DNA of 9,900 bases from an uncultured Anaerocolumna sp. (GTDB taxonomy: Bacteria; Bacillota; Clostridia; Lachnospirales; Lachnospiraceae). The notes below the pieces were generated by a model. It saw nothing but the letters and a program-made list of their open reading frames with translations, was not told the origin of the DNA and made no database searches. Location: contig CALDJN010000067.1 of assembly GCA_937901695.1 (NCBI GenBank), forward strand, positions 1 through 9,900, in the 5' to 3' direction. Made by a program: the position numbers and the translations under genes. Shown one piece after another: positions 1 to 6,555 of this stretch; position 1 is the first letter of the stretch, and each line of letters starts with the position of its first letter.

Positions 1-30
1 ATGAAACTTTTGGAAATGGTTACTGAAAAA

Positions 31-146
31 TTGTTATTCTAGCAAAATGTCATTTCAGCAAGCTAATAAAATGTCATTCTGAGTCTTCAGGCGAAGAATC
101 CCTCTATGAAGTTGAGATTCTTCGCCTAAAGGCTCAGAATGACATT
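31..146. repeat. Interspersed palindromic repeat, copy 1 (GTCATTCTGAG...GAAGAATC family)
   Basis: Two 31-bp arms (70-100 and 116-146) are inverted copies of each other and differ at only 2 positions, around a 15-nt loop. The outer end reads AATGTCATTCTGAG and the inner end AGGCGAAGAATC. Two degenerate copies of the outer left end lie upstream (31-42, TTGTTATTCTAG, and 46-58), so the left end appears to have been duplicated. The element lies just 3' of the minus-strand membrane-protein gene, so its transcript would carry a long hairpin, but no T-run follows to make a classical terminator. The same family recurs at 3589-3693 and 6556-6819. No coding capacity was seen, so it is MITE- or REP-like and non-autonomous. 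Confidence 0.85.
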
Positions 147-220
147 ATTACTCAGAATGGCATTATTACTCAGAATGACATTATTACTCAGAGTGATATT
201 GCTGCTCAGAATAGCATTTA
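133..220. repeat. 18-bp tandem array grown from the right end of repeat copy 1
   Basis: Five consecutive units start at 133, 151, 169, 187 and 205. The unit is CTCAGAATGACATTATTA. The first three units are nearly identical (one A/G change), the fourth is diverged (CTCAGAGTGATATTGCTG) and the fifth is cut at 16 bp. The first unit is the terminal part of the right arm of the palindrome, so the array is an expansion of that end. It stops 2 bp before the stop codon of the neighbouring minus-strand gene. Confidence 0.9.
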
Positions 221-222
221 AT

Positions 223-1851
223 TCATTCAATTCCCAATACGGTATTTGCCTTCGTACCTTCTGAATAGGTAAAGGTTATAAGATCACCAATATCATATTT
301 TATAATATCTAAGAAATCTGCGACTTCAACATCAAAAATCTTATCACTGGAATCCAATAATATAAAATAATGGGAATTTCCATCGAAAACGCCTTCTGCT
401 ATCTTCTTAATGTGACCGGTGGCTTTGGGCAGGTTTGTAGCTTCCTTTACCTTTATTCCATTTGATTGCATTAGTTCTGCATACATCTTTTCACACTGGT
501 TGACTGAATCGCCAATGGCTACAATATTATATTGCTCAATATTTACCATGGCATATTTTTTTACCAAACCAGCGGCATCTTTTAGTGCGATAAAATAAGT
601 AGGGGCACCGCCAATATTAAGGAGGAGAGGGAAAGTAGCTTTATATCCCAAATGCTGTACTTGGCCTTCAGCAGATGCCATAGCAGAGTATTCTTCTGCA
701 CCAGAAATTGGATAATAACGGGTTTCTGCTGTTCTTTGATTCATTAGTACAAAACCTACATTGGATTCGTCTTTACTAACTGAAGTAACACCAGTATATA
801 CCCATACATCATCTTCTAAAGCTAGATAATTATATCCGGCAGTAGTCTGTAAAGCGTCTTTTTGGCTAAATACTGAATTCAAATATCCATGTTTTAAGGT
901 TCCATGGTAATCGTATAAATTAATTAAAAGCTCTGCAGAGTATACCCGGTCAATCCATTCAGGAGTATCTTTAACATCATAATCAACGTGTTCACCAGTA
1001 ATTGCATTGACAACTACAACATGACCAACCACTTGCCCGCCAAATAAGCCAATCGTGTAATTTTTTGCAGGGCAAATCCAATAAGGAGTTCCTTCATCAT
1101 CAATTTCAAAATTAATAGTATCAAAGATATAAGTAGGGTAATTAAATCTTAAATGACGATATATATTTCTACCAAAATGGTCGGATTCCGAATATTTGAT
1201 ACCTTCATTATATTTACCATCTTTTAGTTTGATTAAATCAACCTTCTGTGTAGTCATATCTATTCTTAAATATGCAGGAATACCTTCCTTATGATTAGTT
1301 AACCATTTTATAGCACCGGCATATTTTAATGGTGTTACACGAACCGGTTTACCTTGATAATTAATCTGAGTGTAGTTGTCGCTAATCTCAAATTGAGATA
1401 CATATTCCACTATGCTTCCCATTTTTCTGGATCCTAGCAGAGCAGCGGAATCCTTATCAAGTATAGGAATTTCATCAAAAGAGATTTCTTTAATATCCTC
1501 ATTAAAGTCTCTTTCTGTAATAGTAAGTAAACTTTGATATTTTTTCGCATTTATAATAGGAGAAGATAAAATACTTCCAAGAAGAAATACTATAACGATA
1601 ACACCAGTTACCGTAAAAGCTATCTTAAAGAAATTATTCTTAAACATAGGACCAGGCATGCGATGCCCAATTCTATCAATGTTGGCAGTAGCTATTCCAA
1701 TAATAATTGTAATTAACAGTAAACCACCAATTATGAAGAACCAAAAACCTGGTGAATGGATATTAATTGCAGGTAGTGCAATGTAGTAATAAATAAAAGT
1801 AATTAAAAATAAAACCAATACTACAACGAACCATTTTAAAAATTTTTTCAT
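223..1851 (-). CDS. Conserved membrane protein of unknown function, 542 aa
   Basis: Three hydrophobic segments lie at about residues 6-24, 36-55 and 76-97, after an MKK start. They are followed by about 440 mostly soluble residues, which I infer to be outside the membrane. Residues about 256-303 (YWICPAKN, then GHVVVVNAITGEHVDY) look like a PepSY-type strand-turn pattern. The last about 65 residues (GHIKKIAEGVFDGNSHYFIL ... GDLITFTYSEG) look like a small beta-barrel/OB-like module. Related clostridial proteins are, from memory, often labelled CvpA-family or Tat-signal proteins, but I see no twin-arginine signal and would not transfer either name. The start is supported by GAGGA 4 nt upstream of the ATG. 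The gene diverges from rimO and is monocistronic in this window, with a structured leader upstream and the 18-bp array directly downstream. It is intact, with no frameshift seen. The function is unknown. Confidence 0.85.
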   Translation of the reverse strand: MKKFLKWFVVVLVLFLITFIYYYIALPAINIHSPGFWFFIIGGLLLITIIIGIATANIDRIGHRMPGPMFKNNFFKIAFTVTGVIVIVFLLGSILSSPIINAKKYQSLLTITERDFNEDIKEISFDEIPILDKDSAALLGSRKMGSIVEYVSQFEISDNYTQINYQGKPVRVTPLKYAGAIKWLTNHKEGIPAYLRIDMTTQKVDLIKLKDGKYNEGIKYSESDHFGRNIYRHLRFNYPTYIFDTINFEIDDEGTPYWICPAKNYTIGLFGGQVVGHVVVVNAITGEHVDYDVKDTPEWIDRVYSAELLINLYDYHGTLKHGYLNSVFSQKDALQTTAGYNYLALEDDVWVYTGVTSVSKDESNVGFVLMNQRTAETRYYPISGAEEYSAMASAEGQVQHLGYKATFPLLLNIGGAPTYFIALKDAAGLVKKYAMVNIEQYNIVAIGDSVNQCEKMYAELMQSNGIKVKEATNLPKATGHIKKIAEGVFDGNSHYFILLDSSDKIFDVEVADFLDIIKYDIGDLITFTYSEGTKANTVLGIE

Positions 1852-1865
1852 AAAATCCTCAATTC

Positions 1866-1965
1866 CGGTGCTTTAGCACCATTTTAATAATGACAGCAAT
1901 TTATGCTCCGGCACAAATTGCTGGTTGAAAAAAGCTTACTTTTTCAACCTAACCTCCTGTGGTGC
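1866..1965 (-). promoter_or_regulatory. Structured 5' leader of the membrane-protein gene (candidate cis-regulatory RNA)
   Basis: Read on the minus strand, three hairpins follow one another. The first is GGTTGAAAAA/TTTTTCAACC (1949-1940 and 1932-1923, 7-nt loop). The second is a 13-bp stem (one G-U pair) with loop CGGA over 1923-1894. The third is GGTGC-TAAA-GCACC at 1880-1867, just before the Shine-Dalgarno sequence. A perfect AGGAGG (1958-1953) lies 5 nt before TTG-AAA-AAG-TAA (1947-1936), a possible three-codon leader ORF inside the first hairpin. A GCACC at 1965-1961 could pair with the GGTGC of the third hairpin, giving an alternative fold. It matches no riboswitch class that I recognise. 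Confidence 0.4.
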
Positions 1966-1991
1966 AAGCATTATTCTGCTTTTATTAGATA

Positions 1992-2019
1992 ATAATAACA
2001 AAATTAATGCTAAAGTCAA
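1992..2019 (-). promoter_or_regulatory. Predicted sigma-70-type promoter of the membrane-protein gene
   Basis: On the minus strand TTGACT (2019-2014) is separated by 16 nt from TATTAT (1997-1992). This predicts a start near 1985 and a leader of about 130 nt containing all three hairpins. Neighbouring A/T-rich registers could also serve as the -10 element. Confidence 0.45.
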
Positions 2020-2069
2020 TTAGAATCCGATTAGAATTATGTATTTTTTATAAAAGAATGAAATTAAGG

Positions 2070-2098
2070 TTCCATTTTAAAAAGAAAACTGTTAAAAT
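2070..2098 (+). promoter_or_regulatory. Possible promoter of rimO (extended -10)
   Basis: TGTTAAAAT at 2090-2098 fits an extended -10 (TGnTAAAAT). A weak -35 candidate, TTCCAT (2070-2075), lies 17 nt upstream. Transcription would start near 2105, about 60 nt before the rimO ATG. In A/T-rich DNA this is only suggestive. Confidence 0.3.
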
Positions 2099-2165
2099 GT
2101 TTTTGGACATGATATATATGTTAATTTTAGATTATTGTAAAGTTATTTTATTTTTGGAGGAATAT

Positions 2166-3539
2166 ATGAATATATTATTTATATCACTAGGTTGTGATAA
2201 AAATTTGGTAGATAGTGAAGTAATGCTTGGTCTTATCCGCGAAAAAGGTATTGCAATTACCAATGAGGAAGAGGAAGCGGATATTATTATAGTTAATACC
2301 TGCTGTTTTATAAATGATGCAAAGGAAGAGAGCATTAATACCATTCTTGAAATGGCAGAATATAAGAAGAACGGCAGATTAAAAGGTCTTATTGTTACCG
2401 GGTGTATGGCACAAAGGTATAAGGAAGATATTCAAAATGAAATACCTGAAGTTGATGCAATTGTTGGTACTACCAGCTATGATGAAATTGGAGCAGTTAT
2501 TGACGCAGTATTAGAAGGTAAGAAAACAGTAGCAGTTAAAGACAAAGACAGCGCTGTTCAGATTAAAACTTCACGTGTGAATACCACTGGCGGTTATTTT
2601 TCCTATCTAAAGATTGCGGAAGGCTGTGACAAACATTGTACTTACTGCATTATTCCTAAGATTCGCGGAAATTATAGGAGTGTGCCAATGGAGGTTCTAT
2701 TAGAAGAAGCGACAAAACTTGCAGAAAGTGGAGTTAAGGAACTAATACTTGTAGCGCAGGAAACAACTTTATATGGTAAAGATTTATATGGAGAAAAGTT
2801 ACTTCCAAAACTTTTAAGAGAATTATGCAAGATAGAAGGAATTGAGTGGATTCGAATACTTTATTGCTATCCGGAAGAGATTACTGATGAACTGATTCAG
2901 GTAATAAAAGAAGAAGAAAAAGTCTGTAACTATCTAGACATGCCGATACAACATGCTTCCGATAACATCTTAAAAAGAATGGGAAGAAGAACCAACAAAG
3001 AAGAACTTGTCAATATCATTAGAAAACTAAGAAAGGAAATACCGGATATTGCCCTTAGAACTACCTTAATTACAGGCTTTCCAGGAGAAACGGATGAAGA
3101 ACATAATGAATTAATAGACTTTGTAGATGAAATGAAGTTTGACCGTTTAGGTGTATTTACTTATTCTAAAGAAGAAGATACTCCCGCAGCCAAAATGAAG
3201 AACCAGATTCGAAGACATATTAAAAAACGCCGCCAGGCTGAAATTATGGAATTACAACAAGGTATCGCCTTTGCAAGAGCAAAGGATATGATAAGCCAAA
3301 AACTAAAGGTTTTGATTGAAGGTAAATTACCTGTTGAAGAATATGCAGACAAGACACAGCTATCAGAAGCAGAAGTAATGTCCATGGGAAATGTTTATAT
3401 TGGAAGAACCTATAAAGATGCGCCAAATGTTGACGGATATATCTTTGTGCCAACCCGTGCCGAATTAATGTCAGGAGAATTTGTCGAAGTCCTGGTTACC
3501 GATGCAAATGGATATGATTTAATTGGAGAGTTGATTTAG
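2166..3539 (+). CDS. rimO: Ribosomal protein S12 methylthiotransferase RimO
   Basis: A 457-aa radical-SAM enzyme. The family adds a methylthio group to the conserved aspartate of ribosomal protein S12, using two [4Fe-4S] clusters in the cytoplasm. The N-terminal methylthiotransferase domain shows its three cluster cysteines in ISLGCDKNLVDSE (C10), NTCCF (C46) and VTGCMAQR (C80). The radical-SAM motif EGCDKHCTYCIIP gives C154, C158 and C161. A TRAM-like RNA/protein-binding domain closes the protein (about residues 385-457). SLGCDKN and the S12-type context favour RimO over the tRNA enzyme MiaB. The start at 2166 is chosen because GGAGG lies 5 nt upstream and the protein begins MNILFISLGC as in the family. 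An in-frame ATG at 2007 would add 53 non-homologous residues. Next come a repeat cluster and pgsA, an order common in clostridia. Confidence 0.95.
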   Translation: MNILFISLGCDKNLVDSEVMLGLIREKGIAITNEEEEADIIIVNTCCFINDAKEESINTILEMAEYKKNGRLKGLIVTGCMAQRYKEDIQNEIPEVDAIVGTTSYDEIGAVIDAVLEGKKTVAVKDKDSAVQIKTSRVNTTGGYFSYLKIAEGCDKHCTYCIIPKIRGNYRSVPMEVLLEEATKLAESGVKELILVAQETTLYGKDLYGEKLLPKLLRELCKIEGIEWIRILYCYPEEITDELIQVIKEEEKVCNYLDMPIQHASDNILKRMGRRTNKEELVNIIRKLRKEIPDIALRTTLITGFPGETDEEHNELIDFVDEMKFDRLGVFTYSKEEDTPAAKMKNQIRRHIKKRRQAEIMELQQGIAFARAKDMISQKLKVLIEGKLPVEEYADKTQLSEAEVMSMGNVYIGRTYKDAPNVDGYIFVPTRAELMSGEFVEVLVTDANGYDLIGELI

Positions 3540-3552
3540 TTTATGGGAAAAC

Positions 3553-3580
3553 TGCAAGTGGCGTGGAAGTTGCAAGTGGC
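3553..3580. repeat. Short direct repeat TGCAAGTGGC
   Basis: Two identical 10-bp copies at 3553-3562 and 3571-3580, 18 bp apart, lie between the rimO stop and repeat copy 2. This is probably debris of tandem duplication beside the repeat element. Confidence 0.6.
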
Positions 3581-3588
3581 ACAAAATT

Positions 3589-3693
3589 GTCATTCTGAGC
3601 CTAAGCGAAGAATCTAGTATTCCAAAGTAATGGGGATTCTTCACCTACGGTTCAGAATGACACGGAGATTCTTCACCTGCGGTTCAGAATGAC
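3589..3693. repeat. Interspersed palindromic repeat, copy 2, with duplicated right arm
   Basis: The left arm (3589-3614, GTCATTCTGAGCCTAAGCGA then AGAATC) is matched by an inverted right arm at 3635-3661 with several mismatches and a 1-bp length difference. The right arm then occurs a second time at 3667-3693. The two right arms form a 32-bp tandem pair (3632-3663 / 3664-3695) differing at 3 of 32 positions. The element sits 50 bp after the rimO stop and 52 bp before the pgsA ATG. It belongs to the same family as the copies at 31-146 and 6556-6819. No T-run follows, so I do not call it a terminator. Confidence 0.85.
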
Positions 3694-3745
3694 AATGACA
3701 AACAAAAGAAAATAAAATAATTAATATTTGAAAGGAAGGTTCGCC

Positions 3746-4285
3746 ATGAATTTACCAAATAAAATAACGATATTACGAGTTTTTATGATTCCATTGTTTT
3801 TAATATTTTTTCTAGTTCCCAACATACCTTACGGGAACCTGATTGCTGCAATTATATTTATTACAGCGAGTCTCACTGATTTTATAGATGGATATATCGC
3901 AAGAAAATATAATTTAGTCACAAACTTTGGTAAATTTGCAGATCCTTTAGCTGACAAACTTTTAGTAAGTTCAGCTTTCATTTGCTTTGTACAATTACAA
4001 TTGATACCAGCATGGATAATAATTGTTATAATATCCAGAGAATTTATAATTAGCGGATTTCGCTTGGTTGCCTCTGATAATGGTATTGTCATAGCAGCAA
4101 GTTATTGGGGTAAATTCAAAACAACCTCTCAAATGATTATGTGTATTCTTTTAATCATTAACCTTGATTATCCAGTATTTAATATTTTAGAGCAGATATT
4201 TATTTATCTTGCATTAGTACTTACGGTTATTTCATTAGTAGATTATTTATATAAGAATAGAAAAGTACTATCTGAGCAAAAGTAA
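3746..4285 (+). CDS. pgsA: CDP-diacylglycerol--glycerol-3-phosphate 3-phosphatidyltransferase (PGP synthase)
   Basis: A 179-aa integral membrane enzyme of the CDP-alcohol phosphatidyltransferase family. It joins CDP-diacylglycerol and glycerol-3-phosphate to give phosphatidylglycerol phosphate, the committed step to phosphatidylglycerol and cardiolipin. The family signature D-x2-DG-x2-AR-x8-G-x3-D-x3-D is complete, with D45, D48, G49, A52, R53, G62, D66 and D70. The N-terminus MNLPNKITILR is typical of PgsA and is followed by several hydrophobic helices. The length matches the family (about 180 aa). The ATG at 3746 is preceded by AAGGAAGG with 6-nt spacing. An upstream in-frame TTG at 3728 overlaps nothing useful and is rejected. 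cinA begins only 25 bp downstream, so the two are probably co-transcribed. Head-group specificity is inferred from the best-known family member and from the rimO-pgsA-cinA order. Confidence 0.93.
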   Translation: MNLPNKITILRVFMIPLFLIFFLVPNIPYGNLIAAIIFITASLTDFIDGYIARKYNLVTNFGKFADPLADKLLVSSAFICFVQLQLIPAWIIIVIISREFIISGFRLVASDNGIVIAASYWGKFKTTSQMIMCILLIINLDYPVFNILEQIFIYLALVLTVISLVDYLYKNRKVLSEQK

Positions 4286-4310
4286 ATAAAAAACGAAGGT
4301 GATTTTAACA

Positions 4311-5573
4311 ATGATTGCAGAACTAATAAGTGTAGGTACCGAAATTCTACTTGGAAATATAGTGAATACCAATGCCAACTATTTAGCTAGAAAATGCGCA
4401 GAGTTAGGTATTTCCAATTACTATCAGGTATCAGTAGGAGATAATGAAGAAAGATTAGCTAGTGTAATAAAAACAGCATTATCCCGTGCCGACCTTCTGA
4501 TTCTTACAGGTGGACTTGGGCCTACAAAAGACGACTTGACAAAAGAAGTTACAGCAAAAGTTTTAAATAAAAAACTTATAGAACATTCTCATACAAAAGA
4601 GAGAATTATTGAATATTTTACTAGAAAAAAAGGCTTGGAAATTACGGAGAACAATTGGAAGCAAGCCTTGATTATTGAAGGTTCTACTGTTGTAGACAAT
4701 CATAATGGAACAGCACCAGGTCTCATTGTAAAAACTGAGGAAGGTAAAATTATTATTCTATTACCAGGACCGCCAAACGAATTGCAGCCAATGTTTGATA
4801 TGGATATTTTCCCATATTTAAATAAACTTCAACCGGGTGTCTTGTATTCTGAAATGATTAAAATATGTGGAATTGGTGAAAGCAAAGCTGAAACTATGAT
4901 TCAGGATTTAATTGATGGCCAAACAAATCCAACCATAGCTCCTTATGCTAAGACTGGGGAAGTACATTTGAGGATTACAGCAAGTGCTTCTACTATGGTA
5001 GAAGGAAAGAATTTGGTAAAACCTGTTGTAGAAGAATTAGAGAAACGTTTTTCTACTCACATTTACACGAATAAAGAAGAGGAAAACTTAGAAGATGTGG
5101 TAGTAAATCTGTTAGTTAAACACAATTTAACCATATCTACAGCAGAATCTTGTACAGGTGGTCTATTAACCGGAAGATTAGTAAATGTACCTGGTGCATC
5201 AGCTGTACTTGGAGAGGGATTTATAACTTACTCCAATGAAGCAAAAGAAAAATATCTAAATGTGAGTCATGAAACATTAGAAACTTACGGGGCAGTTAGC
5301 AGGGAAACCGCCGCTGAAATGGCACGTGGCGCATGCAATAATCTAAAAAATAAAACGTCTATAGCAGTTACTGGTTTAGCAGGACCTGGAGGCGGCTCGG
5401 AAGAAAAACCAGTTGGTACTGTATATATTGCTTGTATGGTAAATGGTCATGTTAAAGTGGAAAAATATCAATTTAAAGGAAACCGGCAAAAAATTAGAGA
5501 GTTAACCGTGATTAACGGGCTCAATTTATTAAGGACTTCTATAATTGAAGAATTCGAATTAAACTCAAATTAA
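4311..5573 (+). CDS. cinA: CinA family protein (competence/damage-inducible; NMN deamidase C-terminal domain)
   Basis: A 420-aa two-domain protein. Residues about 1-170 form a molybdopterin-binding (MoCF) fold with SVGTEILLGNIVNTN at the start, GGLGPTKDD at 67-75 and LPGPPNEL near 151-158. Residues about 258-415 form the CinA/PncC domain with AESCTGG (S280 in the position of the catalytic serine), SAVLGEGFITYSNEAK and TGLAGPGGG (354-362). In characterised homologues the C-terminal domain deamidates nicotinamide mononucleotide for NAD recycling, and the N-terminal domain has been linked to ADP-ribose pyrophosphatase activity. Which activity dominates here cannot be read from sequence. The start at ATG 4311 has GAAGGTG about 9 nt upstream; an in-frame GTG at 4299 overlaps that site. 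In many Firmicutes recA follows cinA; here a lipoprotein gene does, after a 323-bp gap. Confidence 0.93.
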   Translation: MIAELISVGTEILLGNIVNTNANYLARKCAELGISNYYQVSVGDNEERLASVIKTALSRADLLILTGGLGPTKDDLTKEVTAKVLNKKLIEHSHTKERIIEYFTRKKGLEITENNWKQALIIEGSTVVDNHNGTAPGLIVKTEEGKIIILLPGPPNELQPMFDMDIFPYLNKLQPGVLYSEMIKICGIGESKAETMIQDLIDGQTNPTIAPYAKTGEVHLRITASASTMVEGKNLVKPVVEELEKRFSTHIYTNKEEENLEDVVVNLLVKHNLTISTAESCTGGLLTGRLVNVPGASAVLGEGFITYSNEAKEKYLNVSHETLETYGAVSRETAAEMARGACNNLKNKTSIAVTGLAGPGGGSEEKPVGTVYIACMVNGHVKVEKYQFKGNRQKIRELTVINGLNLLRTSIIEEFELNSN

Positions 5574-5782
5574 AAATGTATATAACAATATTTCAGTAAG
5601 AATAAAGTTTCATAAACATTCAAATTAATAAAATATGATGTTTGCCCATAAAATATCAATGTTTTAACATAGAAATGACAAAGTTAAATCATAATATTTA
5701 GTAGAAGAGGTATTGGTTAAACTGCAAAAATATTCAAATTGTATTTAACCTGTGTAAAGTATAAGTAATGATATAGGGAATC
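5574..5782. other. A/T-rich intergenic stretch after cinA
   Basis: This is the first part of the 323-bp gap between cinA and the lipoprotein gene. It is very A/T-rich with no ORF beyond about 10 codons. There is no GC-rich hairpin with a T-run and no copy of the GTCATTCTGAG repeat. A loose inverted repeat GGTTAAA/TTTAACC (5715-5721 / 5744-5750, 22-nt loop) is present but unconvincing. A promoter for the downstream gene probably lies in or just after this stretch (TTGATA at 5796-5801 is one -35 candidate), but no clear -10 partner was seen. Confidence 0.6.
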
Positions 5783-5884
5783 ATGTTTAAATATATTGAT
5801 ATGCTAATGATGATACTGAAATATGGACTTCTTAATAATAGAAGAAGTATATTTCGTGCTCTTAAGCTAAATGAACTTAAGTAA
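5783..5884 (+). CDS. Candidate small ORF, 33 aa, coupled to the lipoprotein gene
   Basis: ATG at 5783 opens a 33-codon frame. The product begins MFKYIDMLMMILKYGLLNN, continues with an RR pair and ends KLNELK. The N-terminal half is hydrophobic and the C-terminal half basic, as in small membrane-associated peptides. AGGGA (5775-5779) lies 3 nt before the ATG, closer than ideal. The stop codon TAA (5882-5884) overlaps the AAGGAG Shine-Dalgarno sequence of the lipoprotein gene, whose ATG is at 5897, which suggests translational coupling. I recognise no family. In A/T-rich DNA a 33-codon frame can occur by chance, so this is a candidate only. A hairpin ACTTCTT/AAGAAGT (5827-5833 / 5842-5848) lies inside it. 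Confidence 0.25.
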   Translation: MFKYIDMLMMILKYGLLNNRRSIFRALKLNELK

Positions 5885-5896
5885 GGAGCGGAGTTT

Positions 5897-6544
5897 ATGA
5901 AAAAGAATTCAATTAAGAAAGCAAGTTTAATTTTATCTATATCATGTATGTTATTCATAACAGGTTGTACTACTAATGCAAACAAGCCAAATGATAACAA
6001 AGCCAGTACACAATTAGATAATATTGAAAAGAAAATAGTAAACGAAGAAGCAGAAAATACAAAAAAAAGTAATGAAAATGATGTTTCTGATAAATCTGCC
6101 AAAACAGAAGTTTCTAAAGAAAAGGAAAATGTTGCACCAGTTGCAAATAAAGAAATTTCCATCTACACATTTAATGATGTCAGCTTAGAAATTGAACCGG
6201 CAATAGCACTGGTACCAGAAGAAACTGAATTAACTCCAGAGTTAGTAGTTGATATGGTAGTAGATTCTTTCGCTGATCGTTCTCTTACCGTTGGAATTGA
6301 TGAGATTCTCGTTGAAAAGGATACGGTTATTGTAAGTTTTCTTTCAAATCAGGCTCCATTGGTCAATGTGGAATCTTCTTTAGAGTCCACTATTCTGGAT
6401 GCCATTGCACAAAGCATAATTGAAAACTTTCCACAATATCCAAAGGTAATTTATCGTGTAGAGGGGAAAAAATATATATCAAAAAATTATAAGTTTGGTA
6501 TAGATGAAGTATATCTTGAAGGTAATTCCAAAAAACAGCATTAA
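5897..6544 (+). CDS. Putative lipoprotein with GerMN-like domain
   Basis: A 215-aa predicted surface lipoprotein. A lysine-rich start and a hydrophobic stretch end in the lipobox ITGC (C24 would be lipidated after signal peptidase II cleavage). Residues about 26-80 are a hydrophilic Lys/Glu/Asn linker, probably disordered. Residues about 88-205 resemble the GerMN domain of GerM. They show a helix after LTPELVV, strands around ILVEKDTVIVSFLS, a helix (ILDAIAQSIIENF) and the closing strand KVIYRVEGKKY. GerM acts in sporulation and germination in Bacillus, and GerMN domains also occur in other envelope lipoproteins, so the role here is open. AAGGAG lies 9 nt before the ATG. The gene follows cinA in the slot where recA often sits. 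Its stop is followed at once by the third and largest repeat cluster. Confidence 0.8.
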   Translation: MKKNSIKKASLILSISCMLFITGCTTNANKPNDNKASTQLDNIEKKIVNEEAENTKKSNENDVSDKSAKTEVSKEKENVAPVANKEISIYTFNDVSLEIEPAIALVPEETELTPELVVDMVVDSFADRSLTVGIDEILVEKDTVIVSFLSNQAPLVNVESSLESTILDAIAQSIIENFPQYPKVIYRVEGKKYISKNYKFGIDEVYLEGNSKKQH

Positions 6545-6555
6545 AATATCCCTCA

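Noticed and set aside
1..42. Short frame MKLLEMVTEKLLF-stop at the window start
   Set aside because: Open at the window edge and could be the tail of an upstream gene, but 13 codons overlapping a degenerate repeat end give no support.
2007..2165. Extended rimO start at ATG 2007 (53 extra residues)
   Set aside because: No Shine-Dalgarno sequence, non-homologous basic/hydrophobic residues, and the ATG at 2166 has GGAGG and the family N-terminus.
5715..5750. GGTTAAA/TTTAACC inverted repeat as a cinA terminator
   Set aside because: Only 7 bp, 22-nt loop and no following T-run.
5734..6162. 142-codon minus-strand frame
   Set aside because: Antisense to the lipoprotein gene; its Ser/Phe/Leu-rich product is what the complement of a Lys/Glu/Asn-rich linker yields.
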